DNA from: Amblyomma americanum
Taxonomy: Eukaryota; Arthropoda; Arachnida; Ixodida; Ixodidae
Length of the DNA: 64,000 nt
Assembly: GCF_052857255.1 (NCBI RefSeq)
Contig: NC_135504.1
Coordinates: 146,532,121 to 146,596,120, forward strand
Direction: 5' to 3'
Position numbers and translations under genes: made by a program. The notes under the pieces are model-generated. The model did not search any database. It saw only the letters and a program-made list of their open reading frames with translations, and was not told the DNA's origin. This document shows positions 22,586 through 35,871 of the stretch, in pieces (position 1 is the first letter of the stretch; the number at the start of each line of letters is the position of its first letter).

Positions 22586-22972
22586 GTTTTGACGCGTGTC
22601 ACAGGGACACTTGTAAAACCGATGTGTTCAGGTTTAGCTCGTTTCGGTCTCAAACAGCTTGTTTCGTCGTATTAAGCACAAATACTTGCTTTTCGCGCAG
22701 TTATAAGAGAAAAAGTTTAGAAGCGTATCAGAGGAACACTTGTAAAACCGATGTGTTGGTATTTAGCTCGTTTCGGTCTAAAACAGCTTGTTTCGCTGTA
22801 TTAAGCAAGAATACATGCTTTTCGCGCAGTTATAAGAGAAAAAGTTTTGACGCGTGTCACAGGGACACTTGTAAAACCGATGTGTTGTGATTTAGCTCGT
22901 TTCGGTCTAAAACATCTTGTTTCGTTGTATTAAGCAAGAATACATGCTTTTCGCGCCGTTATAAGAGAAAAA
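22586..22972 (+). repeat. Diverged monomers at the domain B/C junction
   Basis: About three monomers carry private substitutions: ttcaggttt at 22,627, gtctcaaacag near 22,647, cacaaatacttgc near 22,677, gtttagaagcg near 22,714, tgttggtattt near 22,754 and aaaacatcttg near 22,908. They belong to neither neighbouring HOR. Diverged units at the edge of a homogenised block are expected because edges take part in exchange less often. Confidence 0.75.
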
Positions 22973-25679
22973 GTTTTGACGCGTATCAGAGGAACACTTG
23001 TAAAACCGATGTGTTGTGATTTAGCTCGTTTCGGTCTAAAACAGCTTGTTTCGCTGTATTAAGCAAGAATACATGCTTTTCGCGCAGTTATAAGAGAAAA
23101 AGTTTTGACGCGTGTCACAGGGACACTTGTAAAACCGATGTGTTCAGATTTAGCTCGTTTCGGTCTAAAACAACTTGTTTCGCTGTATCAAGCACGAATA
23201 CATGCTTTTCGCGCAGTTATAAAAGAAAAAATTTTCACGCGTATCAGAGGAATACTGTAAAACCGATGTGTTGTGATTTAGCTCGTTTTGGTCTAAAACA
23301 GCTTGTTTCGCTGTATTAAGCAAGAATACATGCTTTTCGCGCAGTTATAAGAGAAAAAGTTTTGACGCGTGTCACAGGGACACTTGTAAAAGCGATGTGT
23401 TCAGATTTAGCTCGTTTCGGTCTAAAACAGCTTGTTTCGTCGTATTAAGCACGAATACATGCTTTTCGCGCAGTTATAAGAGAAAAAGTTTAGACGCGTA
23501 TCAGAGGAACACTTGTAAAACCGATGTGTTGTGATTTAGCTCGTTTCGGTCTAAAACAGCTTGTTTCGTTGTATTAAGCAAGAATACATGCTTTTCGCGC
23601 AGTTATAAGAGAAAAAGTTTTGACGCGTATCAGAGGAACACTTGTAAAACCGATGTGTTGTGATTTAGCTCGTTTCGGTCTAAAACAGCTTGTTTCGCTG
23701 TATTAAGCAAGAATACATGCTTTTCGCGCAGTTATAAGAGAAAAAGTTTAGACGCGTATCAGAGGAACACTTGTAAAACCGATGTGTTGTGATTTAGCTC
23801 GTTTCGGTCTAAAACAGCTTGTTTCGTTGTATTAAGCAAGAATACATGCTTTTCGCGCAGTTATAAGAGAAAAAGTTTTGACGCGTATCAGAGGAACACT
23901 TGTAAAACCGATGTGTTGTGATTTAGCTCGTTTCGGTCTAAAACAGCTTGTTTCGCTGTATTAAGCAAGAATACATGCTTTTCGCGCAGTTATAAGAGAA
24001 AAAGTTTTGACGCCTGTCACAGGAACACTTGTAAAACCGATGTGTTGTGATTTAGCTCGTTTCGGTCTAAAACAGCTTGTTTCGTTGTATTAAGCAAGAA
24101 TACATGCTTTTCGCGCAGTTATAAGAGAAAAAGATTTGACGCGTATCAGAGGAACACTTGTAAAGCCGATGTGTTGTGATTTATCTCGTTTCGGCCTAAA
24201 ACAGCTTGTTTCGCTGTATTAAGCAGGAATACATGCTTTTCGCGCCGTTATAAGAGAAAAAGTTTTGACGCGTATCAGAGGAACACTTGTAAAACCGATG
24301 TGTTGTGATTTAGCTCGTTTCGGTCTAAAACAGCTTGTTTCGCTGTATTAAGCAAGAATACATGCTTTTCGCGCAGTTATAAGCGAAAAAGTTTTGACGC
24401 GTGTCACAGGGACACTTGTAAAACCGATGTGTTCAGATTTAGCTCGTTTCGGTCTAAAACAACTTGTTTCGTTGTATCAAGCACGAATACATGCTTTTCG
24501 CGCAGTTATAAGAGAAAAAAGTTTTGACGCGTATCAGAGGAATACTTGTAAAATCGATGTGTTGTGATTTAGCTCGTTTCGGTCTAAAACAGCTTGTTTC
24601 GTTGTATTAAGCAAGAATACATGCTTTTCGCGCAGTTATAAGAGAAAAAGTTTTGACGCGTATCAGAGGAACACTTGTAAAACCGATGTGTTGTGATTTA
24701 GCTCGTTTCGGTCTAAAACAGCTTGTTTCGCTGTATTAGGCAAGAATACATGCTTTTCGCGCAGTTATAAGAAAAAGTTTTGACGCGTGTCACAGGGACA
24801 CTTGTAAAACCGATGTGTTCAGATTTAGCTCGTTTCGGTCTAAAACAGCTTGTTTCGTTGTATTAAGCACGAATACATGCTTTTCGCGCAGTTATAAGAG
24901 AAAAAGATCAGACGCGTATCAGAGGAACACTTGTAAAACCGATGTGTTGTGATTTAGCTCGTTTCGGTCTAAAACAGCTTGTTTCGTTGTATTAAGCAAG
25001 AATACATGCTTTTCGCGCAGTTATAAGAGAAAAAGATTTGACGCGTATCAGAGGAACACTTGTAAAACCGATGTGTTGTGATTTAGCTCGTTTCGGTCTA
25101 AAACAGCTTGTTTCGTTGTATTAAGCAAGAATACGTGCTTTTCGCGCAGTTATAAGAGAAAAAGTTTTGACGCGTGTCACAGGGACACGTGTAAAACCGA
25201 CGTGTTCAGATTTAGCTCGTTTAGGTCTAAAACAGCTTGATTCGTTGTATTAAGCACGAATACATGCTTTTCGCGCAGTTATAAGAGAAAAAGTTTTGAC
25301 GAGTATCACGTGAATACTTGTAAAACCGATGCGTTCAGATACAGCTCGTTTCGGTCTAAAACAGCTTGTTTCGTTTTATTAAGCACGAATACATGCTTTT
25401 CGCGCAGTTATAAGAGAAAAAGTTTTGACGCGTATCAGAGGAACACTTGTAAAACCGATGTGTTGTGATTTAGCTCGTTTCGGTCTAAAACAGCTTGTTT
25501 CGCTGTATTAAGCAAGAATACATGCTTTTCGCGCAGTTATAAGAGAAAACGTTTTGACGCGTGTCACAGGGACACTTGTAAAACCGATGTGTTCAGATTT
25601 AGCTCGTTTCGGTCTAAAACAGCTTGTTTCGTTGTATTAAGCACGAATACATGCTTTTCGCGCAGTTATAAGAGAAAAA
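22973..25679 (+). repeat. Domain C unit C1 (21 monomers, 2,707 bp)
   Basis: It includes the ttttcacgcgtatc variant (23,232), the aaagccg and caggaat monomer (24,161), and ends with one 774-bp 6-mer (24,906-25,679). It aligns to C2 at offset 2,707, changing to about 2,580 after a one-monomer difference near 23.7-24.0 kb. Confidence 0.82.
24906..25679 (+). repeat. 774-bp 6-monomer unit, copy 1
   Basis: The six monomers are marked in order by gatcagacg, gatttgacg, cacgtgtaaaaccgacg, gagtatcacgtg, a plain class a and a class b monomer before the next gatcag. Confidence 0.85.
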
Positions 25680-28259
25680 GATCAGACGCGTATCAGAGGA
25701 ACACTTGTAAAACCGATGTGTTGTGATTTAGCTCGTTTCGGTCTAAAACAGCTTGTTTCGCTGTATTAAGCAAGAATACATGCTTTTCGCGCAGTTATAA
25801 GAGAAAAAGTTTTGACGCGTGTCACAGGGACACTTGTAAAACCGATGTGTTCAGATTTAGCTCGTTTCGGTCTAAAACAACTTGTTTCGCTGTATCAAGC
25901 ACGAATACATGCTTTTCGCGCAGTTATAAGAGAAAAAATTTTCACGCGTATCAGAGGAATACTGTAAAACCGATGTGTTGTGATTTAGCTCGTTTTGGTC
26001 TAAAACAGCTTGTTTCGCTGTATTAAGCAAGAATACATGCTTTTCGCGCAGTTAAAAGAGAAAAAGTTTTGACGCGTGTCACAGGGACACTTGTAAAAGC
26101 GATGTGTTCAGATTTAGCTCGTTTCGTTCTAAAACAGCTTGTTTCGTCGTATTAAGCACGAATACATGCTTTTCGCGCAGTTATAAGAGAAAAAGTTTAG
26201 ACGCGTATCAGAGGAACACTTGTAAAACCGATGTGTTGTGATTTAGCTCGTTTCGGTCTAAAACAGCTTGTTTCGTTGTATTAAGCAAGAATACATGCTT
26301 TTCGCGCAGTTATAAGAAAAAAAGTTTTGACGCGTATCAGAGGAACACTTGTAAAACCGATGTGTTGTGATTTAGCTCGTTTCGGTCTAAAACAGCTTGT
26401 TTCGCTGTATTAAGCAAGAATACATGCTTTTCGCGCAGTTATAAGAGAAAAAGTTTTGACGCCTGTCACAGGGACACTTGTAAAACCGATGTGTTCAGAT
26501 TTAGCTCGTTTCGGTCTAAAACAGCTTGTTTCGTTGTATTAAGCACGAATACATGCTTTTCGCGCAGTTATAAGAGAAAAAGTTTAGACGCGTATCAGAG
26601 GAACACTTGTAAAACCGATGTGTTGTGATTTAGCTCGTTTCGGTCTAAAACAGCTTGTTTCGTTGTATTAAGCAAGAATACATGCTTTTCGCGCAGTTAT
26701 AAGAGAAAAAGATTTGACGCGTATCAGAGGAACACTTGTAAAGCCGATGTGTTGTGATTTATCTCGTTTCGGCCTAAAACAGCTTGTTTCGCTGTATTAA
26801 GCAGGAATACATGCTTTTCGCGCCGTTATAAGAGAAAAAGTTTTGACGCGTATCAGAGGAACACTTGTAAAACCGATGTGTTGTGATTTAGCTCGTTTCG
26901 GTCTAAAACAGCTTGTTTCGCTGTATTAAGCAAGAATACATGCTTTTCGCGCAGTTATAAGCGAAAACGTTTTGACGCGTGTCACAGGGACACTTGTAAA
27001 ACCGATGTGTTCAGATTTAGCTCGTTTCGGTCTAAAACAACTTGTTTCGTTGTATCAAGCACGAATACATGCTTTTCGCGCAGTTATAAGAGAAAAAAGT
27101 TTTGACGCGTATCAGAGGAATACTTGTAAAATCGATGTGTTGTGATTTAGCTCGTTTCGGTCTAAAACAGCTTGTTTCGTTGTATTAAGCAAGAATACAT
27201 GCTTTTCGCGCAGTTATAAGAGAAAAAGTTTTGACGCGTATCAGAGGAACACTTGTAAAACCGATGTGTTGTGATTTAGCTCGTTTCGGTCTAAAACAGC
27301 TTGTTTCGCTGTATTAAGCAAGAATACATGCTTTTCGCGCAGTTATAAGAGAAAAAGTTTTGACGCGTGTCACAGGGACACTTGTAAAACCGATGTGTTC
27401 AGATTTAGCTCGTTTCGGTCTAAAACAGCTTGTTTCGTTGTATTAAGCACGAATACATGCTTTTCGCGCAGTTATAAGAGAAAAAGATCAGACGCGTATC
27501 AGAGGAACACTTGTAAAACCGATGTGTTGTGATTTAGCTCGTTTCGGTCTAAAACAGCTTGTTTCGTTGTATTAAGCAAGAATACATGCTTTTCGCGCAG
27601 TTATAAGAGAAAAAGATTTGACGCGTATCAGAGGAACACTTGTAAAACCGATGTGTTGTGATTTAGCTCGTTTCGGTCTAAAACAGCTTGTTTCGTTGTA
27701 TTAAGCAAGAATACGTGCTTTTCGCGCAGTTATAAGAGAAAAAGTTTTGACGCGTGTCACAGGGACACGTGTAAAACCGACGTGTTCAGATTTAGCTCGT
27801 TTAGGTCTAAAACAGCTTGATTCGTTGTACTAAGCACGAATACATGCTTTTCGCGCAGTTATAAGAGAAAAAGTTTTGACGAGTATCACGTGAATACTTG
27901 TAAAACCGATGCGTTCAGATACAGCTCGTTTCGGTCTAAAACAGCTTGTTTCGTTTTATTAAGCACGAATACATGCTTTTCGCGCAGTTATAAGAGAAAA
28001 AGTTTTGACGCGTATCAGAGGAACACTTGTAAAACCGATGTGTTGTGATTTAGCTCGTTTCGGTCTAAAACAGCTTGTTTCGCTGTATTAAGCAAGAATA
28101 CATGCTTTTCGCGCAGTTATAAGAGAAAAAGTTTTGACGCGTGTCACAGGGACACTTGTAAAACCGATGTGTTCAGATTTAGCTCGTTTCGGTCTAAAAC
28201 AGCTTGTTTCGTTGTATTAAGCACGAATACATGCTTTTCGCGCAGTTATAAGAGAAAAA
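25680..28259 (+). repeat. Domain C unit C2 (20 monomers, 2,580 bp)
   Basis: Matches C1 by ttttcacgcg (25,939), aaagccg (26,739) and gatcag (27,486). It has one monomer fewer near 26.5 kb. Confidence 0.82.
27486..28259 (+). repeat. 774-bp 6-monomer unit, copy 2
   Basis: Same six-monomer order. It carries ttgtactaag in place of ttgtattaag near 27,827, shared with copy 3. Confidence 0.85.
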
Positions 28260-29033
28260 GATCAGACGCGTATCAGAGGAACACTTGTAAAACCGATGTG
28301 TTGTGATTTAGCTCGTTTCGGTCTAAAACAGCTTGTTTCGTTGTATTAAGCAAGAATACATGCTTTTCGCGCAGTTATAAGAGAAAAAGATTTGACGCGT
28401 ATCAGAGGAACACTTGTAAAACCGATGTGTTGTGATTTAGCTCGTTTCGGTCTAAAACAGCTTGTTTCGTTGTATTAAGCAAGAATACGTGCTTTTCGCG
28501 CAGTTATAAGAGAAAAAGTTTTGACGCGTGTCACAGGGACACGTGTAAAACCGACGTGTTCAGATTTAGCTCGTTTAGGTCTAAAACAGCTTGATTCGTT
28601 GTACTAAGCACGAATACATGCTTTTCGCGCAGTTATAGGAGAAAAAGTTTTGACGAGTATCACGTGAATACTTGTAAAACCGATGCGTTCAGATACAGCT
28701 CGTTTCGGTCTAAAACAGCTTGTTTCGTTTTATTAAGCACGAATACATGCTTTTCGCGCAGTTATAAGAGAAAAAGTTTTGACGCGTATCAGAGGAACAC
28801 TTGTAAAACCGATGTGTTGTGATTTAGCTCGTTTCGGTCTAAAACAGCTTGTTTCGCTGTATTAAGCAAGAATACATGCTTTTCGCGCAGTTATAAGAGA
28901 AAAAGTTTTGACGCGTGTCACAGGGACACTTGTAAAACCGATGTGTTCAGATTTAGCTCGTTTCGGTCTAAAACAGCTTGTTTCGTTGTATTAAGCACGA
29001 ATACATGCTTTTCGCGCAGTTATAAGAGAAAAA
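28260..29033 (+). repeat. 774-bp 6-monomer unit, copy 3
   Basis: Directly tandem to copy 2 and sharing its ttgtactaag change, so it is a recent local duplication. A private gttatagga change lies near 28,632. Confidence 0.87.
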
Positions 29034-30450
29034 GATCAGACGCGTATCAGAGGAACACTTGTAAAACCGATGTGTTGTGATTTAGCTCGTTTCGGTCTAA
29101 AACAGCTTGTTTCGCTGTATTAAGCAAGAATACATGCTTTTCGCGCAGTTATAAGAGAAAAAGATTTGACGCGTATCAGAGGAACACTTGTAAAACCGAT
29201 GTGTTGTGATTTAGCTCGTTTCGGTCTAAAACAGCTTGTTTCGTTGTATTAAGCAAGAATACGTGCTTTTCGCGCAGTTATAAGAGAAAAAGTTTTGACG
29301 CGTGTCACAGGGACACGTGTAAAACCGACGTGTTCAGATTTAGCTCGTTTAGGTCTAAAACAGCTTGATTCGTTGTATTAAGCACGAATACATGCTTTTC
29401 GCGCAGTTATAAGAGAAAAAGTTTTGACGAGTATCACGTGAATACTTGTAAAACCGATGCGTTCAGATACAGCTCGTTTCGGTCTAAAACAGCTTGTTTC
29501 GTTTTATTAAGCACGAATACATGCTTTTCGCGCAGTTATAAGAGAAAAAGTTTTGACGCGTATCAGAGGAACACTTGTAAAACCGATGTGTTGTGATTTA
29601 ACTCGTTTCGGTCTAAAACAGCTTGTTTCGCTGTATAAGCAAGAATACATGCTTTTCGCGCAGTTATAAGAGAAAAGGTGACGCGTGTCACAGGGACACT
29701 AGTAAAACCGATGTGTTCAGATTTAGCTCGTTTCGGTCAAAACAGCTTGTTTTGCTGTATTAAGCACGAATACATGCTTTTCGCGCAGGTATAAGAGAAA
29801 AAGATTTGACGCGTGTCACAGGGACACTTGTAAAACCGATGTGTTCAGATTTACCTCGTTTCGGTCTAAAACAGCTTGTTTCGTTGAACTAAGCACGAAT
29901 ACATGCTTTTCGCGCAGTTAAAAGAGAAAAAAGTTTTGACGCGTATCAGAGGAACACTTGTAAAACCGATGTGTTGTGATTTATCTCGTTTCGGTCTAAA
30001 ACAGCTTGTTTCGGTGTATTAAGCAAGAATACATGCTTTTTGCGCAGTTATAAGAGAAAAAGTTTTGACGCGTGTCACAGGGACACTTGTAAAACCGATG
30101 TGTTCAGATTTAGCTCGTTTCGGTCTAAAACAGCTTGTTTCGCTGTATTAAGCAGGAAAACATGCTTTTCGCGCAGTTATAAGAGAAAAAGTTTTAAAGG
30201 CGTGTCACAGGGATACTTGTAAAACCGATGTGTTCAGATTTACCTCGTTTTGGTCTAAAACAGCTTGTTTCGTTGAACTAAGCACGAATACGTGCTTTTC
30301 GCGCAGTTATAAGAGAAAAAAGTTTTGACGCGTATCAGAGGAACACTTGTAAAACCGATGTGTTGTGATTTAGCTCGTTTCGGTCTAAAACAGCTTGTTT
30401 CGTTGTATTAAGCACGAATACATGCTTTTCGCGCAGTTATAAGAGAAAAA
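29034..30450 (+). repeat. 11-monomer unit C4 (1,417 bp)
   Basis: It starts with the 6-mer order and then moves into ctgtataagc, ggtgacgcg (29,678), gacactagt, gcaggaaaacatg (30,152) and ttaaaggcg monomers. A two-base loss (cggtcaaaac, about 29,736) is private to this copy. Confidence 0.83.
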
Positions 30451-31479
30451 GATCAGACGCGTATCAGAGGAACACTTGTAAAACCGATGTGTTGTGATTT
30501 AGCTCGTTTCGGTCTAAAACAGCTTGTTTCGTTGTATTAAGCAAGAATACATGCTTTTCGCGCAGTTATAAGAGAAAAAGATTTGACGCGTATCAGAGGA
30601 ACACTTGTAAAACCGATGTGTTGTGATTTAGCTCGTTTCGGTCTAAAACAGCTTGTTTCGTTGTATTAAGCAAGAATACGTGCTTTTCGCGCAGTTATAA
30701 GAGAAAAAGTTTTGACGCGTGTCACAGGGACACGTGTAAAACCGACGTGTTCAGATTTAGCTCGTTTAGGTCTAAAACAGCTTGATTCGTTGTATTAAGC
30801 ACGAATACATGCTTTTCGCGCAGTTATAAGAGAAAAAGTTTTGACGAGTATCACGTGAATACTTGTAAAACCGATGCGTTCAGATACAGCTCGTTTCGGT
30901 CTAAAACAGCTTGTTTCGTTTTATTAAGCACGAATACATGCTTTTCGCGCAGTTATAAGAGAAAAAGTTTTGACGCGTATCAGAGGAACACTTGTAAAAC
31001 CGATGTGTTGTGATTTAACTCGTTTCGGTCTAAAACAGCTTGTTTCGCTGTATAAGCAAGAATACATGCTTTTCGCGCAGTTATAAGAGAAAAGGTGACG
31101 CGTGTCACAGGGACACTAGTAAAACCGATGTGTTCAGATTTAGCTCGTTTCGGTCTAAAACAGCTTGTTTCGCTGTATTAAGCACGAATACATGCTTTTC
31201 GCGCAGGTATAAGAGAAAAAGATTTGACGCGTGTCACAGGGACACTTGTAAAACCGATGTGTTCAGATTTACCTCGTTTCGGTCTAAAACAGCTTGTTTC
31301 GTTGAACTAAGCACGAATACATGCTTTTCGCGCAGTTAAAAGAGAAAAAAGTTTTGACGCGTATCAGAGGAACACTTGTAAAACCGATGTGTTGTGATTT
31401 ATCTCGTTTCGGTCTAAAACAGCTTGTTTCGCTGTATTAAGCAAGAATACATGCTTTTCGCGCAGTTATAAGAGAAAAA
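30451..31479 (+). repeat. 11-monomer unit C5 (left part before C6)
   Basis: Matches C4 from 30,451 onward: ggtgacgcg at 31,094 is 1,416 bp after 29,678. The match continues to about 31,790 and so overlaps the next unit, because unit borders are arbitrary. Confidence 0.8.
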
Positions 31480-33933
31480 GTTTTGACGCGTGTCACAGGG
31501 ACACTTGTAAAACCGATGTGTTCAGATTTAGCTCGTTTCGGTCTAAAACAGCTTGTTTCGCTGTATTAAGCAGGAAAACATGCTTTTCGCGCAGTTATAA
31601 GAGAAAAAGTTTTAAAGGCGTGTCACAGGGATACTTGTAAAACCGATGTGTTCAGATTTACCTCGTTTTGGTCTAAAACAGCTTGTTTCGTTGAACTAAG
31701 CACGAATACGTGCTTTTCGCGCCGTTATAAGAGAAAAAAGTTTTGACGCGTATCAGAGGAACACTTGTAAAACCGATGTGTTGTGATTTAGCTCGTTTCG
31801 GTCTAAAACAGCTTGTTTCTTTGTATTAAGCAAGAATACATGCTTTTCGCGCAGTTATAAGAGAAAAAGTTTTGACGCGTGTCACAGGGACACTTGTAAA
31901 ACCGACGTGTTGTGATTTAGCTCGTTTCGGTCTAAAACAGCTTGTTTCGTTGTATTAAGCAAGAATACATGCTTTTCGCGCCGTTATAAGAGAAAAAGTT
32001 TTGACGCGTATCAGAGGAACACTTGTAAAACCGATGTGTTGTGATTTAGCTCGTTTCGGTCTAAAACAGCTTGTTTCGCTGTATTAAGCAAGAATACATG
32101 CTTTTCGCGCAGTTATAAGAGAAAAAGTTTTGACGCGTGTCACAGGGACACTTGTAAAACCGATGTGTTCAGATTTAGCTCGTTTCGGTCTAAAACAACT
32201 TGTTTCGTTGTATCAAGCACGAATACATGCTTTTCGCGCAGTTATAAGAGAAAAAAGTTTTGACGCGTATCAGAGGAATACTTATAAAACCGATGTGTTG
32301 TGATTTAGCTCGTTTCGGTCTAAAACAGCTTGTTTCGTTGTATTAAGCAAGAATACATGCTTTTCGCGCAGTTATAAGAGAAAAAGTTTTGACGCGTATC
32401 AGAGGAACACTTGTAAAACCGATGTGTGTGATTTAGCTCGTTTCGGTCTAAAACAGCTTGTTTCGCTGTATTAAGCAAGAATACATGCTTTTCGCGCAGT
32501 TATAAGAGAAAAAGTTTTGACGCGTGTCACAGGGACACTTGTAAAACCGATGTGTTCAGATTTAGCTCGTTTCGGTCTAAAACAGCTTGTTTCGTTGTAT
32601 TAAGCACGAATACATGCTTTTCGCGCAGTTATAAGAGAAAAAGATCAGACGCGTATTAGAGGAACACTTGTAAAACCGATGTGTTGTGATTTAGCTCGTT
32701 TCGGTCTAAAACAGCTTGTTTCGCTGTATTAAGCAAGAATACATGCTTTTCGCGCAGTTATAAGAGAAAAAGTTTTGACGCGTGTCACAGGGACACGTGT
32801 AAAACCGACGTGTTCAGATTTAGCTCGTTTAGGTCTAAAACAGCTTGATTCGTTGTACTAAGCAGGAATACATGCTTTTCGCGCAGTTATAAGAGAAAAA
32901 GTTTTGACGAGTATCACGTGAATACTTGTAAAACCGATGCGTTCAGATACAGCTCGTTTCGGTCTAAAACAGCTTGTTTCGTTTTATTAAGCACGAATAC
33001 ATGCTTTTCGCGCAGTTATAAGAGAAAAAGTTTTGACGCGTATCAGAGGAACACTTGTAAAACCGATGTGTTGTGATTTAGCTCGTTTCGGTCTAAAACA
33101 GCTTGTTTCGCTGTATTAAGCAAGAATACATGCTTTTCGCGCAGTTATAAGAGAAAAAGTTTTGACGCGTGTCACAGGGACACTTGTAAAACCGATGTGT
33201 TCAGATTTAGCTCGTTTCGGTCTAAAACAGCTTGTTTCGTTGTATTAAGCACGAATACATGCTTTTCGCGCAGTTATAAGAGAAAAAGATCAGACGCGTA
33301 TCAGAGGAACACTTGTAAAACCGATGTGTTGTGATTTAGCTCGTTTCGGTCTAAAACAGCTTGTTTCGCTGTATTAAGCAAGAATACATGCTTTTCGCGC
33401 AGTTATAAGAGAAAAAGTTTTGACGCGTATCAGAGGAACACTTGTAAAACCGATGTGTTGTGATTTATCTCGTTTCGGTCTAAAACAGCTTGTTTCGGTG
33501 TATTAAGCAAGAATACATGCTTTTTGCGCAGTTATAAGAGAAAAAGTTTTGACGCGTGTCACAGGGACACTTGTAAAACCGATGTGTTCAGATTTAGCTC
33601 GTTTCGGTCTAAAACAGCTTGTTTCGCTGTATTAGGCAGGAAAACATGCTTTTCGCGCAGTTATAAGAGAAAAAGTTTTAAAGGCGTGTCACAGGGATAC
33701 TTGTAAAACCGATGTGTTCAGATTTACCTCGTTTTGGTCTAAAACAGCTTGTTTCGTTGAACTAAGCACGAATACGTGCTTTTCGCGCAGTTATAAGAGA
33801 AAAAATTTTGACGCGTATCAGAGGAACACTTGTAAAACCGATGTGTTGTGATTTAGCTCGTTTCGGTCTAAAACAGCTTGTTTCGTTGTATTAAGCACGA
33901 ATACATGCTTTTCGCGCAGTTATAAGAGAAAAA
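31480..33933 (+). repeat. 19-monomer unit C6 (2,454 bp)
   Basis: Markers gcaggaaaac (31,570), ttctttgtat (31,817), gatgtgtgtg (32,421, a two-base loss) and gcgtattag (near 32,651) all recur 2,454 bp later. A copy of the C4 segment (tttttgcgcag near 33,520, offset 3,484 from 30,036) is also embedded. Confidence 0.82.
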
Positions 33934-35871
33934 GATCAGACGCGTGTCACAGGGACACTTGTAAAACCGATGTGTTCAGATTTAGCTCGTTTCGGTCTAA
34001 AACAGCTTGTTTCGCTGTATTAAGCAGGAAAACATGCTTTTCGCGCAGTTATAAGAGAAAAAGTTTTAAAGGCGTGTCACAGGGATACTTGTAAAACCGA
34101 TGTGTTCAGATTTACCTCGTTTTGGTCTAAAACAGCTTGTTTCGTTGAACTAAGCACGAATACGTGCTTTTCGCGCCGTTATAAGAGAAAAAAGTTTTGA
34201 CGCGTATCAGAGGAACACTTGTAAAACCGATGTGTTGTGATTTAGCTCGTTTCGGTCTAAAACAGCTTGTTTCTTTGTATTAAGCAAGAATACATGCTTT
34301 TCGCGCAGTTATAAGAGAAAAAGTTTTGACGCGTGTCACAGGGACACTTGTAAAACCGACGTGTTGTGATTTAGCTCGTTTCGGTCTAAAACAGCTTGTT
34401 TCGTTGTATTAAGCAAGAATACATGCTTTTCGCGCCGTTATAAGAGAAAAAGTTTTGACGCGTATCAGAGGAACACTTGTAAAACCGATGTGTTGTGATT
34501 TAGCTCGTTTCGGTCTAAAACAGCTTGTTTCGCTGTATTAAGCAAGAATACATGCTTTTCGCGCAGTTATAAGAGAAAAAGTTTTGACGCGTGTCACAGG
34601 GACACTTGTAAAACCGATGTGTTCAGATTTAGCTCGTTTCGGTCTAAAACAACTTGTTTCGTTGTATCAAGCACGAATACATGCTTTTCGCGCAGTTATA
34701 AGAGAAAAAAGTTTTGACGCGTATCAGAGGAATACTTGTAAAACCGATGTGTTGTGATTTAGCTCGTTTCGGTCTAAAACAGCTTGTTTCGTTGTATTAA
34801 GCAAGAATACATGCTTTTCGCGCAGTTATAAGAGAAAAAGTTTTGACGCGTATCAGAGGAACACTTGTAAAACCGATGTGTGTGATTTAGCTCGTTTCGG
34901 TCTAAAACAGCTTGTTTCGCTGTATTAAGCAAGAATACATGCTTTTCGCGCAGTTATAAGAGAAAAAGTTTTGACGCGTGTCACAGGGACACTTGTAAAA
35001 CCGATGTGTTCAGATTTAGCTCGTTTCGGTCTAAAACAGCTTGTTTCGTTGTATTAAGCACGAATACATGCTTTTCGCGCAGTTATAAGAGAAAAAGATC
35101 AGACGCGTATTAGAGGAACACTTGTAAAACCGATGTGTTGTGATTTAGCTCGTTTCGGTCTAAAACAGCTTGTTTCGCTGTATTAAGCAAGAATACATGC
35201 TTTTCGCGCAGTTATAAGAGAAAAAGTTTTGACGCGTGTCACAGGGACACTTGTAAAACCGATGTGTTCAGATTTAGCTCGTTTCGGTCTAAAACAACTT
35301 GTTTCGTTGTATCAAGCACGAATACATGCTTTTCGCGCAGTTATAAGAGAAAAACGTTTTGACGCGTATCAGAGGAATACTTGTAAAACCGATGTGTTGT
35401 GATTTAGCTCGTTTCGGTCTAAAACAGCTTGTTTCGTTGTATTAAGCAAGAATACATGCTTTTCGTGCAGTTATAAGAGAAAAAGTTTTGACGCGTATCA
35501 GAGGAACACTTGTAAAACCGATGTGTTGTGATTTAGCTCGTTTCGGTCTAAAACAGCTTGTTTCGCTGTATTAAGCAAGAATACATGCTTTTCGCGCAGT
35601 TATAAGAGAAAAAGTTTTGACGCGTGTCACAGGGACACTTGTAAAACCGATGTGTTCAGATTTAGCTCGTTTCGGTCTAAAACAGCTTGTTTCGTTGTAT
35701 TAAGCACGAATACATGCTTTTCGCGCAGTTATAAGAGAAAAAGATCAGACGCGTATCAGAGGAACACTTGTAAAACCGATGTGTTGTGATTTAGCTCGTT
35801 TCGGTCTAAAACAGCTTGTTTCGTTGTATTAAGCAAGAATACATGCTTTTCGCGCAGTTATAAGAGAAAAA
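33934..35871 (+). repeat. Unit C7 with 645-bp 5-mer duplication
   Basis: It follows C6 at offset 2,454 to about 35,240. It then repeats its own last five monomers: the gttttgacgcg of the tgtatcaag context at 34,581 returns at 35,226 (645 bp), and gatcag returns at 35,743 after 35,097. The second 5-mer has gaaaaacg near 35,351 and ttttcgtgcag near 35,461 as private changes. Confidence 0.8.
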
